Shown here one piece after another: positions 25,743 to 39,566 of a stretch of DNA of 64,000 bases. Within the stretch, counting starts at the first letter, position 1; the number at the start of each line of letters is the position of its first letter. The stretch is from NCBI GenBank assembly GCA_006503535.1, contig QYRS01000003.1:3348001-3412000 (forward strand), given 5' to 3'. The position numbers and the translations under genes are program-made. The DNA is from Arthrinium phaeospermum. Lineage: Eukaryota > Ascomycota > Sordariomycetes > Amphisphaeriales > Apiosporaceae. The notes beneath the pieces are model-generated. The model searched no databases, was not told the origin of the DNA, and was given only the letters and a program-made list of their open reading frames with translations.

Positions 25743-25813
25743 CCATCCCATCCCATCCCATCCAACCCTCGCCGCTGTGCCGCCGCCAGCCCGCCAGCCC
25801 GCCAGCCCGCCGG
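25743..25813. repeat. CCATC and CCAGCCCG short tandem arrays
   Basis: Four CCATC pentamers (25743-25762) are followed about 20 bp later by three copies of an 8-bp CCAGCCCG unit (25786-25813). Both are minisatellite-like and non-coding. Confidence 0.85.
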
Positions 25814-27780
25814 CATACCACCCTCCTGGGAAAGGTACCCCGCATGTGTAGGTGTGTGCCGTGTACGGCACAGCCCAATGAGGAAGGGGTGTTGGAGATT
25901 GGTCGTATGCTATCACATTTCTCTTGGTCTTCTCCTTCCTGCATGAATGCACACACTCCTTGGGGAGATGGGGAGTCCACACGCATACATGCACACACAT
26001 CCGGCCTTTCTTTCCTTTTCCCATCCTTCTCTCTCCATCCTCTGCTGGGCTGTTCATTCGTCTGGCTTTGGGAGTGGGAAGGGGTGGTAGCATTGCATTG
26101 TTTCCAGTATGCGGTTTCACGTTGGAGAGAAATGCAACCTGTATATTATGTAATATGCCACCACCCCTGAAGGTGGAATACAAAGTGTTGGTTTGCAGTT
26201 TTATTGTGGTATGCTGACTGCGGAGAGAGGTGGATGGCGCGAATGACAGCTGCCATCCTTCTGCCATCCCATCTTGTCATCTTCTTAATTACCACCCGTT
26301 TGGAGCGCCATGGCATTTTCATTCCTTTTCTTCTTTTGTCCCGCTGACGGCTTTTTTTTTCTCGGTTTCTTCAACATCCGGAATAGGCAGGCTCCGTCCG
26401 GCGACCTGACGGTTGCCCGGACCAATAGGAGTAGATGTATAGGAGTTTGTAGGTAGGTGCGGCCGCGCGAGGCCGCCAATCTGAATTGCGTGTATGCTTA
26501 TTCGCGACTAAGAGAGATGGAGGAGGAGCAGGTCATGCATCAAGCCGTATGACCGCCACCTCCACCTCCACCACCAACGACGACCACCGATCCGGGTCCT
26601 GGGGAGACGGACGCCGCCCCCATGTCCTATTTTGGGGTGGGCTTGCGAACCGATTTGAGATCTGATCTATCCGTCTAACTAGGTATACAAACGATTCCCG
26701 AGGACATATCGGTGGTGCGGGCTGCGAAGAGCATGTGACCTTTACTACTAGACGCGCTGGCTTGGCCCGATATCTATCTACCTCTGGGCTTTATTTATTG
26801 TTCAAACGGCGAAGCTACACCAACAGCCACGGCTTGCGATTTGGGTTGGCAATTTCGACTGGGCTTGAAGGTAGGTAGCTGCCGTTTGACAACCAACTAA
26901 CCTACGCTCTACTCTGGCTTATGCCTCAATATCCACGGGGTCAATTTGCAAGTCCATTTGAATTGGGTGCGCGGCCGCACAGTCTTGAAATAGCATTGGT
27001 TTGAGACGGCATCGTGAAGATTGCCAATCCGCTGTGCGAAGAGGTAACCCTCTCAGAGCGAACAGCCAAATGGCCTCAGCGCCTAGGCAGCAATATCGAC
27101 CCAACGGCCGAGGCTGTATTTCGCTAGCGAAATTCAGCATCAGCATGCTCATTCTTTAATTCTGATGCCGCCGGCAGCGACAGGGGAAACCATTATGTAG
27201 ACGTGTGTATCCACCGTTCTCTCCACCTATATAATAGGTCTGTATTGGTGATTGACTCATGGCCCCCAAGAGCGGAAAGAATATCGTGGTGGTCCGTACT
27301 TGCATCCGGGTAAACGGGCAGGGATTCGACGGATGGGATACGCATGTCTCACGTCCTACAGAGGACGTTAAGGTTTAACCTGGAAACATCATCACACACG
27401 GCAAAACACCAAACACGGAGAAATTGCATGGTGTGGCATTGGGGGTGGCATCTCGGGAAGCATTTCTCATGGTGCCGCCTATGACAGAGGGAGGGGGTAG
27501 GCAGTAGGGAGGAGTTTAGTGGAGTTATATGAGATCCATTCCTTTGATAAGAAATAATATAACGTAGGTATGCACATGTTGACTGACGCATTTGAAGCTA
27601 GACTCGAAATCAATGCCGTCAGCTAAGACGAGAGAAGATCTCCGAGATCTCCCCTCATCTCAGACCTTTTCATCAGCGGTTTATTGTCCGCTCGGGCGGG
27701 CCGGGATGCATTAACCACGTGCGCTGTCAAATGCCATCCGAAGACAGGACCGTGCTCACGAGATTACCTCTGATGGTGTT

Positions 27781-27834
27781 TGTTATTTTGACGTTGTTGC
27801 TGTTGTTGTTATTTGTTATTGTTATTGTTTATTG
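27781..27834. repeat. GTT/ATT-rich low-complexity run
   Basis: Irregular trinucleotide-like runs of GTT, ATT and GTTATT about 50 bp long. No function is indicated. Confidence 0.7.
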
Positions 27835-30800
27835 CGGTTAGAAATTTAGAATTTGCTGTTGCGGTTTCGTTTCAATTGACTCTGACTGACTCTTGAGTAT
27901 GAGCATCGTTGCTGAGCTTCAGCGACAGTAGGTACAGCTATAAGTGATGTTGCAGTCAGCACGAGGAGGTCCCATCGAGGGAAGATACAATCGCTGGGCT
28001 AAGGCCTGGTGGCGGTGTGCAGCATCGGCTTGCATGCAGAACGCACTAATGAACCTCTAACCCGACATATAACAAGCACTCCTCATCACGATGCTGAATG
28101 TTACGATGACTAGTATGCTCTGGTGGTAGTAGTATGCAACAGTAGGGATTGAGCCATGATTGGAGGATCTTCCGCTCTCCTGGGGGCCCTATTCTCGGGG
28201 AAAAATTAGGTCTAGGGAGAACGCTTGGGTTAGTTCGAAGGAGCAGTCAGTCATCTGCAGCTCCTAAAAGTAAAGCTAGAAGGGACCAATCTGCAAGCTA
28301 GAAGGATTCTGGGTTGACAGATCAAGTCTACATGCACAAACACACACGACGTCCCTTGCCTGTTTTGCTTCTGTCTAAAGTAGAGTGTCTTCGTACGATT
28401 CTTGCATTGCGTCGCAGCAAGGTGGTGCCAGGCCTAGCCAAGCGACGACGCGAGATCGATGTTGCTAGCTTCGTGTCGGTGTCGACCTCTTTGCCATGGC
28501 TGTAATTTGCAATCTGTCATAGCGTGCCGATAGGAGAGAGTCTGTCTCATTTTTTCTTCAATCTCACGACCATGCCATGACACATGTAGAATGCCTCTGT
28601 TGATAAACAAAATATGGCGTCCATCAAATTGCTGGTTGGCCACAAATAGTGCCATGGCCGATTCGAGCCCAAAAGTTTAGCTAAGCCGGATCTCCCTCCC
28701 ATTTGATGAGAGCTATGAGGTGCCCCTGGAGATCTTGGAACTAACCGTCATGCTAAGGCGCCCTGGGCCGTTCCTCACGGTTGGGGCTATTGACCTAGAG
28801 GCTGGAAAAAAAATTCATCAGGCACATCCATCATCTCATTCGCCCATCTGGCTCGGACGGGTACGGGGGAAGGAAAAAGGAGAAATAGATTTCGGGAAGC
28901 TGGCAAATGACGCAGCGACGCAGCGGGTTGACGACATGTCGTCGCACAGTAGTGTTTGGGGGAGCCTTACTACTGGCCTTACTTTTCCCCTCCAGGGGCA
29001 CACTGCATACAAACGAAACCATGGAAACTTGGAACCAACAGTAGCTGGCTGGCGGCTGGGGGCCAACACCAAACACGAATATACCTATTCTGGAGAGGAC
29101 ATGACGATGATGTAAAATACGTCTGATGTAATGGTATTACGTTAGTATGGCCGCCAAAGCATCTAGGTTCCCCCCACACCACTATTGGAACTATTGATAG
29201 ACTTTTAATTTTTCTTCTCTTTGGATCTCACCCAATCTCCAATTCCGAGGCTCTGGTTCGACCTGTGGATGTTGGTGGCTTGATCCGGGCATTTGGGGTG
29301 TTGGTGGCTGACCCGATCTCTCGGCGACGGCCCTTTCCCCCCATCTTCTCCCACACACTGCTGCACCAAAGGGAAAAAAGGCAAACATCCCTCCACCCCT
29401 ACCTTCTCCTACAATCGAACCATATGATGCGTGATAAGCAGTGTTCCGGTTCGTGGTTGAAAACTTTTTAAGCTTTGCCAAACCGTTGTACTGAGACGAG
29501 ACCATCTACCTCTATGTGTCTCGTCGGCGCGGGAATCCGTTTCTGAGACGAGACATACAGCTACACACACATAGGACCAATCATCCACGATGTGGAAAAG
29601 CAATCTACTATCCGTACATGATCATCAATCACTGGTGGGTGTGGGCTCCCCTGTGGAGGATAACGTCAGGGTCAGGCAGGGTGTCATCCGTTCCCTTTTT
29701 TGTTTTCTCTGCTGCAATGCCTGTTAGCTGGCCACAAAGTGCCCCGAGTGTTCTACCCGTTCCGCCGGAGCTTACATGAGACCGACTCACTGACAGACGG
29801 CACGAACATGCATCTTCGATGCACGCAATGGGGGGAAGGGGGGAGGGAGACGACTTGAGCGCCGCCGCAGCCAGTCAACGAAAAGGAAAAGGAGGAAGCT
29901 GGGCGCAGCAGTAGCGAAGTGAGGATGAATATGTACCGAGGGATCTGTCGGACATAACGATGCTCATTTGAGATGTAACCTGAATTGGAATGATGCGGGT
30001 GAGTTGGGGCGTTTTGATGTTTCGCTCTGGCTGCTGGCTTTATTAGATGATCCTTGTGAATTTAACGGTCATTTTACCCATCTACCCGTGCGTGCTGACT
30101 GGCGAGGATATGACTACATTGATCAATCGCTAGGTAAATACATGCCTATGTAAATACCTAGAGAGAAGAAAAACACAGCCAGTCCGCGCTGGCTTCTTGT
30201 GCAGATCAAGTTTCCCATTTTCTCACATCCGAGATCCCTAACATAGTTCCCACGGCTTGAGTATCTTGGGGAACGCAAGAGAAATCGGATGGCGAATGGT
30301 TCGCATAGCATGGAATTACAGATGTATTGGGGTGGGTATTCAAATGTCCAGGGACCCCCCTTGCAACACGCGATGCCAGAGCTACTTTTGTACCTAGGCT
30401 AGGCTAGACCAGCCACGAGTCTGGAGCGACATGCAAATGCCAGAACACAACCAGTTCAAGTGCCCCTCGATTGGGCCCTTGGGCCCTTGGATTCATCATG
30501 CAACCACACCTCCATTGCTGACTGACTCTTACCTATCAGTTCTTAGCTAAGGTGAGTAAAGTAGCACACGTAGTAGTCAATGCAGGTGACCCCCCCAAGG
30601 GGAAAGAAAGAAGCAGGACGAGCCCGAGCTTCTGGCCGAGGAGGCAGGCAAGAGGAGGAGGCTAGGAGGCTGGAACTTTCAAGGGCCCGTCGTCCCCGTT
30701 CGTCACTTGCACTTGCCCATTAGCAAGCCCCACGAAGCTACTTCCGGAAGCCTTCCCTCCCAGTCATTTTCGTTTCTTCTGAAGGTGATCGAGTCGTACA

Positions 30801-31863
30801 ATGTACTTGTGCCTGTGCAGATTTGTATAGTCGACCTCAGGGAGTTTCCGGAGTGTCCGTTCGCTCACTCGATGCCCCTTCAATCGGAGTATCGACGTCG
30901 CGAGTGCAAGTAAACACTGTCAAGGAAGAGAAGAGAAATAAAAAAAGGGTGAAGTGAGGACCGCTTACGACGCACTGAAGTACATTGATCAAGCGTATGT
31001 TCGTCCCTACATACTACGGATACGGAGTACTAGGTAATCAATTCTGGCTGGGCCGTCGAAGTCGAAGAAGGGAACTGCATCCAACCCTGCTTGCTTTTGC
31101 ATGTTCGCTCACTCGGAGGATCCCCCCTGTCCCTGTTCAGCGCTCAGTACACTCCCTGCTCAACTGCCCTGTCTGCCTGTCTAGCAGCAAATTGCCGTCC
31201 GTGTACATACTTTGGTTTATCCTGGTGGCAGTCCCTCCCTCACTTCTTCTGGACCGACCTGGAATCTCAGTTCGCCTTACTTGCGAATCTGTTTCCGACT
31301 CCTCCCAATTTGAGCCTCGCCGCGCAGTGAAGCACGCCCGCTTTAGATTTGGCTGGCGCGAAGGCTTGCATGGAGAAACGGCCACGCGACGACTGACAAG
31401 AGAGACAACACCACAAAGCATCAAGGTTACCCACCACGCACACCCTCGCGCGCTGTACAGCCTCTGGGCCGGCCGCCTACACACAGACCCCAAATTTCCG
31501 CATCACGATTCCGAACGAACAAATACTACGTGTAGAGACCAGGGCAGAAAACAGCCTTTCCGCTCCTACCTCCCTCTCCCGTATGGCGTCTTGCGCGCGT
31601 CTTTGCTGAGTCGCACACCACCACTGTCCACGACAAGCAAGCAAACAAACAAACAAGCAGCACCAGCGCCGCCCTGCGCCAGATGCCAACTCAACTTTGA
31701 GGTCTCCGAGAACGGGAATCGCCACTCATTCACTCCAAGAACCAATACTTTCTTCAATGCATCCATTCGGCGGGCCCTTGAACAGCAGACAGCGCTCTGT
31801 TGCGCAATAAGAGAAAGAGACTTCACGAGAGAAGGTGACGAAAGCGAGAGAGAGAGAGAAGCT

Positions 31864-34800
31864 ATGGAGGTTGTCGGACCCCGGCTGTCACTATCGCCGA
31901 TAGTGACAAGAGAAGCGAGCGTCAAATCGCAACGACCCCCGCGCCGGAATCTGTCGACAAGAGCCGAGAGGAACCCCAAGACCGGGATGCTGCGAGATGT
32001 CAGAGAAAGGCGCTCGCCGCCGCGGCCCATGGACAGAGTAGTGGACAAGGGAGCGAAGGCCGTGGCGCGATTGTCGCCCGTCAACAAGTCGAAGCCCATA
32101 CTGCCGGCTACCGAGCGGAGGTCAGGAGGCGACGAGGCGCGGCCGATGACCAAGAGGGAAGCCGACCAAGGAAAGTGGGATATTGCGCCAGACGGTGGAT
32201 CGGCTGGTCGCGAGGGGAGACAGTTCACAGTCGCAAACGTGGGAAACAATGGGAAAATATTCTTGAGGTGAGTTCTCGAGTGCGATCCGAGTTGAAACTG
32301 CATGCTTTTTGGTTTGCCTTGTTTGTAGCCGCATGTTGCGGCCTCAGCAGCTTCCATACGTGGATCTTGGCAGCCAACTAGCACATCCGCGATACATGCC
32401 ATGGTGGTTTTACTTCTGATTGTCTGTCTACCTTGGAACTTGCTTACAAGATGAATATAGGCCAACTGTTCGGCCAGCAAATCAGCGCTACCCGCAGCCG
32501 ACGTTTGTATTCCCCTCCTTGACGCCTCCCAGTACCGCAGGCGCGGACGGTCCTACTGTCGCCCCAGAGATCAACAGACAGTCGAGCAATTTCAGCAGTC
32601 AGCCAACACCCCTTTCTGGACCTCCGTCTCCGCCGATGATACGGCATCCTATGGGGCTAAGGGACTTTGACCACCAAGCTCGGCATAGACGCGCCGTGTC
32701 AGATACAACCTTACCGGATGCGAGCCTCGGCCGTGAGAACGAAGCCGGGGGCTTCAAGGTTGTTATAACAAAACCCCAAGATGAGCAGAGGGCTAGGACC
32801 ATGGAGGACATCGACGACCCTGCACCTTCGCCGATGCTGCAGATTTCCATCCCTTCTTGGAAACTGGGCACCCCTAGATTCACCCTTCGAGGCACTCCTT
32901 TGATCCGGGGGTCTTCCTATGCGCCCACGGAGGAAGTCAGGTCTAACAATAATTCGCGTGTCAACATATCGCATCGTGGCGATGTCAACTCTCTGTATCC
33001 TGATCCGCTAGGAAGTAGGATGCCAAGCCCGGGCCCGATGAGGTTGTCGCACATCAAAATACCCTCGCCAACGTTATTGACTCCGTCCTCGCCACGATTC
33101 CCGCAGCCCACGCGAGCTACGTATCTCTCTACACATCTGGTGATAGAACCGGAGATGTTCGACGGCTTGACTTTTAAGCCAGACTGTGATGATCGAGGTA
33201 TTGTACGTTACTCGTCAGCCACCGGTGCTGTGACGGCGGCAACTCCCCCAAGGCTGGTATCTGAGATCACGTCGCCTTGTTTTCTGGACTACGAGTTACT
33301 GTCCGACTTCTTTCTCACATTTCGCTCCTTCATGGAACCGGCCGATCTTTTGCGCATGCTGATCGCCCGGCTAAAATGGGCGCTCCTCCGGGCCGATGAA
33401 ATAGGAATGGTCGTAAGGGTGCGAACCTTTGTCGCCATCCGACACTGGATTCTGAATTACTTCGTCGACGACTTCGTCGTTGATTACCATCTGCGCATTA
33501 TCTTTTGCAACTTGCTGAACAACTTCGTGGACGAGCTTTCACACGAAGCAGCCGGGCGCAAGGTTCAGTTGAAGATTCTGGCCGAGCTGAAGAAGTGCTG
33601 GCGGCGGGTCTGCTCGCAATACTGGGATGGGCCAGATTTTGACGCAAATCTGGATGCTGACACCCCCATCATTCCTGGGGGCATTGCAGGCCATCGAAAT
33701 CCGGATCTGGATCCCAGTTTCTGGATGATGGATATGAGCACGCCCCCTCAAATATCTGCCATGGACTTCACACACCCTGAAGCGGCGCCCGACAAAAATT
33801 ACTACCCTGATGCAGTTCACGCCGGTCACATTGATTCCGTCTTGCACGGAGGCATTCATCCTGGCGAACGACCATGTACGCCCCCAGATCAGCGGCCATC
33901 AACCACCTTGGAGAGAAATGCCACCTCTCCAACGAGCATTGCCAGCCTCGATGTTGTGTCCTGCTCTTTTCCTACCAAGGGGTTCAAGATGCCAGAGTCG
34001 TCTTCAAGCTACGCGCTGGCGGCCCATCCGGTAGAGCCCAGCTCGCTATACAACACCCCAGATCCGATTGCAGCGACACCCCGCGCCCTGACTGGGAAGC
34101 GTGTGCGGCCTCAGAACGCCCATAAACGCAACAACAGTTTGACCGACTCATTGCGGGATCATGACGCGACAACCACGGAAAAGGTGATATACAAGAATGC
34201 CGAGTTTCTGCTTACTCTTCCATATGCCGGCAGCCTTGTGAGAGGCAATTTGATGCCTCCGGGGCAAGCGTTTGTTGATATCCACCCGGTAAAGTCAGCA
34301 GCGAGCCGAGAGACCACTGTGTTCGATCCGCCGCAACCCTCGCAGCCGGCCGCGGACAAAGGGGCAGCTTCAGCAATGTCAGGCGCCGGCATGCGAAAAC
34401 TTCTGACTAGCGTTAGAAAGGCTTTGAGTCACAAAACCCCGGAAACGTCTCCGACCCAGGCTAACTTCGTCAGCCTTGCCGCCATGGGGCCCAGGGGAGT
34501 GACAGAAAATCGGATTCCTGGAACGGCCATAGTGCCGCAGTCCCGGTTGACTCGCATTGGGGGCTTCCGCCCGGCCGTTAGGATTGACATGCTCGGGGCT
34601 GAGGTTGCCGAAGACTTCAAGAAAGCTGTTCGGGAGGACAGTGCTGCCGGGGTTTCGAACGAATTTCTTCCGAATGATGATTTTCCTACCAAGCTTTCAG
34701 CAGATGGAATCGAGTACTCGGCGGCTCATCTGGACTCTTCCTTCGAGCTGCAGCCTATCTCAAGAGAACGGATACTCAGCGATACTGCCATCACGCAAGG

Positions 34801-37486
34801 GAGCAAATCAATCGTGATTGTTGATGGCACGGTGCCAGAAGACCATCATGCCATGACGGGCGCTTTGGGAGTGCCCCACAACGAATCTGTAGATGGCTTT
34901 TCAGAACACTATATGCACTCAGGGGCAGATCCGACACCTCCGACTACACCACCAGACAAGACTGTGGAGGGCAATCCCAGGAGGTCTTCGACCATTCTTA
35001 CCCCGCAGGCCTTGCGGTTTTCCTTATCCGAAGACCGTCTACCCCCGTTTGTGCCGGATCTCGCAACACTGGGAGCTGGGCGGCGAAGCACGATAGGCAC
35101 AGATACGGAGTCTCGGGCTCGCGAGCGACGGTCCATCGACATTGATGCAGCTACTCACTCTGCAACTTCATCTCTACTGCCGCCACTGTCAAGCTTCCGG
35201 GGGCATAAAAGACAACAGTCAAGCCGCAGTTATCGATCCAGGGGCTCAATTTCGCACCGAAGATGGGCATCCTTCCATACAACGGTGAAAAGCTTTGATG
35301 CCACAACAGTTTACACGGAGGAGTCTGGCCCGCAGGAATCGATACCCTCGTTGCCTCCTCCGTTGCGAGTTCTTCGCCGACGGCCTGGTGGGGATTTGAG
35401 AGGCGTACAGAATGTTGCCGATCTAGATGCGCCCATCCATAGATCTCGTTCAGTGGGCTCTTTGACAACGTATTCCGAGTCCATGAGGAGTTCGTATATC
35501 CACAGCCCTGCCACCGAGTCGGGAAACTTCGTCCATATTGCCAGCAGCGATTTCTCCCAGCGCCGCGGGGAAGTATTCTCGTTGGGCGCCATGGCCGAGA
35601 AGCCACCCAAGCGCCAGGTGTCTATGTTCAGCACCCATTCATCCAAGCCGGTTATGCGCCCTTCCTTCGAAGCCGAGGCGAAAAAGCTGGCTGAGATACC
35701 GGACGACGATGACGACGATGGTGTAGAATCTGCGCTGGCTAAGCTCGAAGGGAAATATGAGAAGAGACCTTCTAGGCTTATCATCCACCCCCGTAAATTC
35801 GCTGTTTCCGCTATTGGCGAGGTCAGCCCCGAGTCACCCGTCAGCAGCGAATCTCAAGTGGACCACTTTACGCCTGAAAAGCGCAGGAACCGGCGCCAGC
35901 ATGTGGACGTCACAGGCGATGACGTGGTCTCCATGCTGTCCGAGGCAATGAATGATGCCCAGGACGGAGCGCGTACAACCTTCGAAGCGCCTCGATCCGA
36001 AGCCAGGTCCTTCCTTTCTGACGGGTCAAGGGAGTCGTATAATTCTGTTCCTTTGCTCCATCGTGGCTTGACAGACGATGGGCACAGCAAAACAACTGCC
36101 CAGGAATGGGCTAATCACTCGATACTACAAGATTCAGGAGACGAGCTCACACCCCGAGAAGAGAAGCCTCAGGCTGACTTCCCCGAAAACCTATCCTACG
36201 AGATGGTGGAGAAGACCAAGAGCATGGAGGAAATCAAACAGCAGGATGGTGGCGCTTCACGAGATAGCAAAGAACAATCGTTCCTCCATGTTGGGGATGA
36301 TGAAGACTCGGATCTTTCGTCAGAGTTGTCCCTGGAAAATAGCGAAACCGACGAGTTTGGAGTGAAGCCCTCCCAGCAGAGCCCACAGCGAGAGGACGCC
36401 GACAAAGCAGATGCTCATTCCGCTACCCATTCAGTAGCCACTTCGGAGGGAGGTCAGCGATCTCTCTACGTCAACGATCTTCACCAGCAGATATCACCCG
36501 AAGCAGCCAATGTACCCGAACTTCACGACCATCAGCTCTGGCCACCCAAGCAGATGCCACCGACGCCGGATACCACACCAACCACGGCTCAGCACCAGCA
36601 ACACCTCGACTCGTTCGATGAAGCCGTTGCTGCCAAATACCTTCCAATGCGCAATCTCTCCACAATGGAGAACCGGTCACCGGGCAAATATGCGGCACAC
36701 TTGCCATTCATCCTGGCATTCAGTTCCGATATTCTGGCCCAGCAGTTCACACTGATCGAGAAGGACGCACTCAACGAGGTTGACTGGAAAGAGCTCGTCG
36801 ATATGCGCTGGAAGAATACCCACACCGATTCCCGCTCGTGGGTTGACTTCTTGCGAAACAGCGATGCTCGTGGCGTGGAAGTAGTCGTCGCCCGCTTCAA
36901 CATCATGGTCAAGTGGGTTGTGTCCGAGACCGTTCTTACGCAAGATCTCGAGGAGCGTGCACGATGCCTCATCAAGTATATCCACATTGCTGCGCATTGC
37001 CGAAAGTATCGAAACTTCGCCACCATGAGCCAAATCGCCGTGGCCCTGACGTCCAATGAGGTCGCGAGACTGTCCAAAACCTGGGCTCTGGTACCGGCAT
37101 CTGATATGAAGACCATGCAGGAGCTGGAAAGCCTCATTTCTCCTACCAAGAACTTCTACAATCTGCGTGCCGAGATGGAAGGCGGTGCCACCACTGCCGA
37201 GACGGGCTGTATTCCGTTTGTGGGCATCTACACGCACGATCTCCTCTTCAACTCGCAGCGGCCTTCGGAGATCGCGAGCTCGCCTACTACCGCGCCGCTG
37301 GTCAACTTTGAGCGCTGCCGCATCGCCGCCTCGGTTGTCAAGACTCTGCTTCGCCTCCTCGAGGCCAGCACGCTCTATGACTTCCAGCCCATCGAAGGCA
37401 TTACGGAGCGTTGCCTCTGGATGAGCGCCCTTGGCGACGAGGAGATCCGGAAGCACTCGCAGAGCATTGAACCGTCGCTGGCTTAA
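31864..37486 (+). CDS. LTE1: Ras guanine nucleotide exchange factor, Lte1 type
   Basis: Exons 31864-32267 and 32461-37486 encode about 1809 aa. Intron 32268-32460 (193 nt, donor GTGAGT, acceptor ATATAG) splits an Arg codon and joins NNGKIFL-R-PTVRPANQRYPQP. A RasGEF_N (REM) domain lies at about residues 385-520 (FLDYELLSDFFLTFRSF ... ELKKCWRRVC). A catalytic CDC25-type RasGEF domain lies at about 1549-1805 and includes WVVSETVL, ARCLIKYIHIA and IPFVGIYTHDL. The roughly 1000 residues between them are Ser/Pro-rich and probably disordered. Lte1 is known to promote mitotic exit and polarity signalling at the bud cortex in yeast; the target GTPase in filamentous fungi is unsettled. ATG 31864 was chosen as the last Met before conserved sequence, though the frame is open to 30985. 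Confidence 0.87.
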
Positions 37487-39566
37487 TCAAATCAAAGAAG
37501 ACGACTGCCACGTAGCCCGTTACGATGACTCGACATTCGCATTATTTTCCCGACTCCCTTGGCATGCCAATCAACGAGTTTGGCGCCCTGATAGACATAC
37601 ACTTGTCGCCCACACGCTGCATCATACCCATTCTTATAACCACTTGTACTTGTACGCGGCTCTGCCTACTCAACCCACGATCTATTGGATCCTAATTGCA
37701 CACATGGATGCGAGCAAACACTTATTTACACATACCGACTTTATACAATAACTACTACCCCTTTTCCTTCTTACTCAAAACAAGGCCACTGGGTGGCTTC
37801 ACTCATGTCCCAATGTACGCTACATTGCATCTTACGACTACGACGTCACAACGCGTTTACCTTTTCCTTGATGTCTCTTTTCTTATTATTTTGGCATGGT
37901 CGTCCACATGTTTCATATCAAGCATATTTGTTTTATTTTATTGCGGATCTGCTTTTCGGGAAGTTATAGACTTTGCCGTTTATCTCTCATATACGCACAC
38001 ATCAGCATCAATCTTGTTGCTCTTTTGGTGGCCTACGAGCCTCTAGTTGTCGTCGTTGTTGTTTAACGAGAACAAGCAAGCGTCGGAGTTCTTTCTTACT
38101 CGGTTGGGGAGGTGGTGTCCCGCTTACACAGCATAGCATGCGCCTTGTATCTTTGCTTGTCCCCGAACTGTCTTGAACTTGACGACGAGGGCACACGATG
38201 AGAAAGAGAGAAAGTGAACGACGAGTGGATGACTTGGGAGAGAGACCAGGCAGGAGCAAGCAGGGTCTGGGAGTAAGCGGCGGCTGTTGTAGAAGAGAAT
38301 GCTTTTTGTTGGTTGGACTTATGGAGGAGAGAGGGAGGGAGAGGGAGATGAGATGAGTGGGATTGTGTGGATGACCAAGATACCCCCCACACGCGCTTTT
38401 GTTTATACCAAGTTGAGGAATGAGGATGAGAATGAGAAGGAGACTGATGGATCGAAGAGTGATGAGACGAGTTGTAGTTGGGCCGTGGAAGATTTGGAAC
38501 GCTGGCGTGTCCGTTTGGCTCCTAGGCCTATCCGATATTGTATCGTTTCAATGCCTTCACGGGACCCGGCGAGGTCACCTACGTAGTGTTTAGTGAGGAG
38601 AGTGGCATAGCAGTTGAGTTGGGGAGCGAAGCGAGTTAATTAGTAGTTAGTCAGAGGGGATGAAATGCGACAACGAAGATTCCAAGTTCAAAAATCCCAC
38701 CCATATCGTCGATGACTCCTTGCTTATATGACAGGTGAACGCGTGCCCCATGAGCAGCTGTTTGGGTGATAGATGGCAGGCGATCCCCAAGGGGCTGGTG
38801 GCCAGGCCTGACGGGAGGGAAGTGATACCTCACGTATCTACATACAACTAGATGGGTTGTAACAGTAGGAAATCAGTATGCTGGTTTTGACGGATATTCC
38901 TCATCTCCATGTCACACCAAATCCCTCAGCAATGAGAGATACTCCTCTCAACCCTTCCTGCGTAGCTTGTTCACTCAGCAATGCTGCTTTGACTATGTCA
39001 CCAAGAAGACGGCGACAGGACTCGCGAGTAGCAGCAGCAGCTGTGGTTACACATGAAGTTGTGGTCAACGAAAGCGAGAACAGATGGATGAGGCTGGACT
39101 TATTACATTTACGCTGTTGCTATCAGCTCATATGCCTCTATAGGTCACCAACACGGCACAAGTTTCGATACAGCCTGCCATGTCACAAGTCACAAAGAAC
39201 GGTTACTGCAAATGACAGCCTCTTTTCAGAGCTAGGTGGAATAACGATTAAGTCCATTCCGCTGGCCACACAGGGCATTCCCCCTCCCCAAGTCCACAAT
39301 GAAGAAACACTGGTCTGAGCCGTGAAAAAAAGAAGAGACCATGTTACGACTGGTGGCGGGTATCTTTCCCTCATAAGTCCGGCCAGTTTGCCCTAGACTC
39401 CGAGAACATTGCCCTCAAATGTATCCATGTAAACTTTTGTTCCTTGTTTATGTTTGCAGCAACTGCTCATAACAGAAGAGGAAGCAGCAAATCCCATTTA
39501 CCACTGAATCTCCTGATCCTGCGGGACAGCGATGGTTTGCTCTCCGACGCCGGCGGTGCCAGATTC
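37487..39566. other. Convergent 3' region between LTE1 and RPS0
   Basis: LTE1 (plus) and RPS0 (minus) end toward each other across 2.1 kb. The T-rich 37840-37970 part suits a 3' UTR. A 146-codon frame at 38878-39318 has no recognised motif and was not accepted. Confidence 0.55.

Larger units (their letters stand above)
24818..31863. other. 7-kb intergenic region upstream of LTE1
   Basis: No gene is supported. Open frames of 146-194 codons at 25155-26267 are created by simple repeats and overlap one another on both strands. The region holds a (CA)n tract, CCATC and CCAGCCCG short tandem arrays and a GTT/ATT-rich run. The last 880 bp are stop-free in the LTE1 frame (see findings). Confidence 0.5.

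Noticed and set aside
25155..26267. Frames of 146-194 codons on both strands around the CA repeat
   Set aside because: Opened by (CA)n, CCATC and CCAGCCCG repeats; low-complexity translations.
31566..32480. 304-codon antisense frame over LTE1 exon 1
   Set aside because: Shadow of LTE1 exon 1 and its leader; no domain and composition of reversed coding sequence.
38878..39318. 146-codon plus frame between LTE1 and RPS0
   Set aside because: No domain, mixed composition, lies in convergent 3' space.
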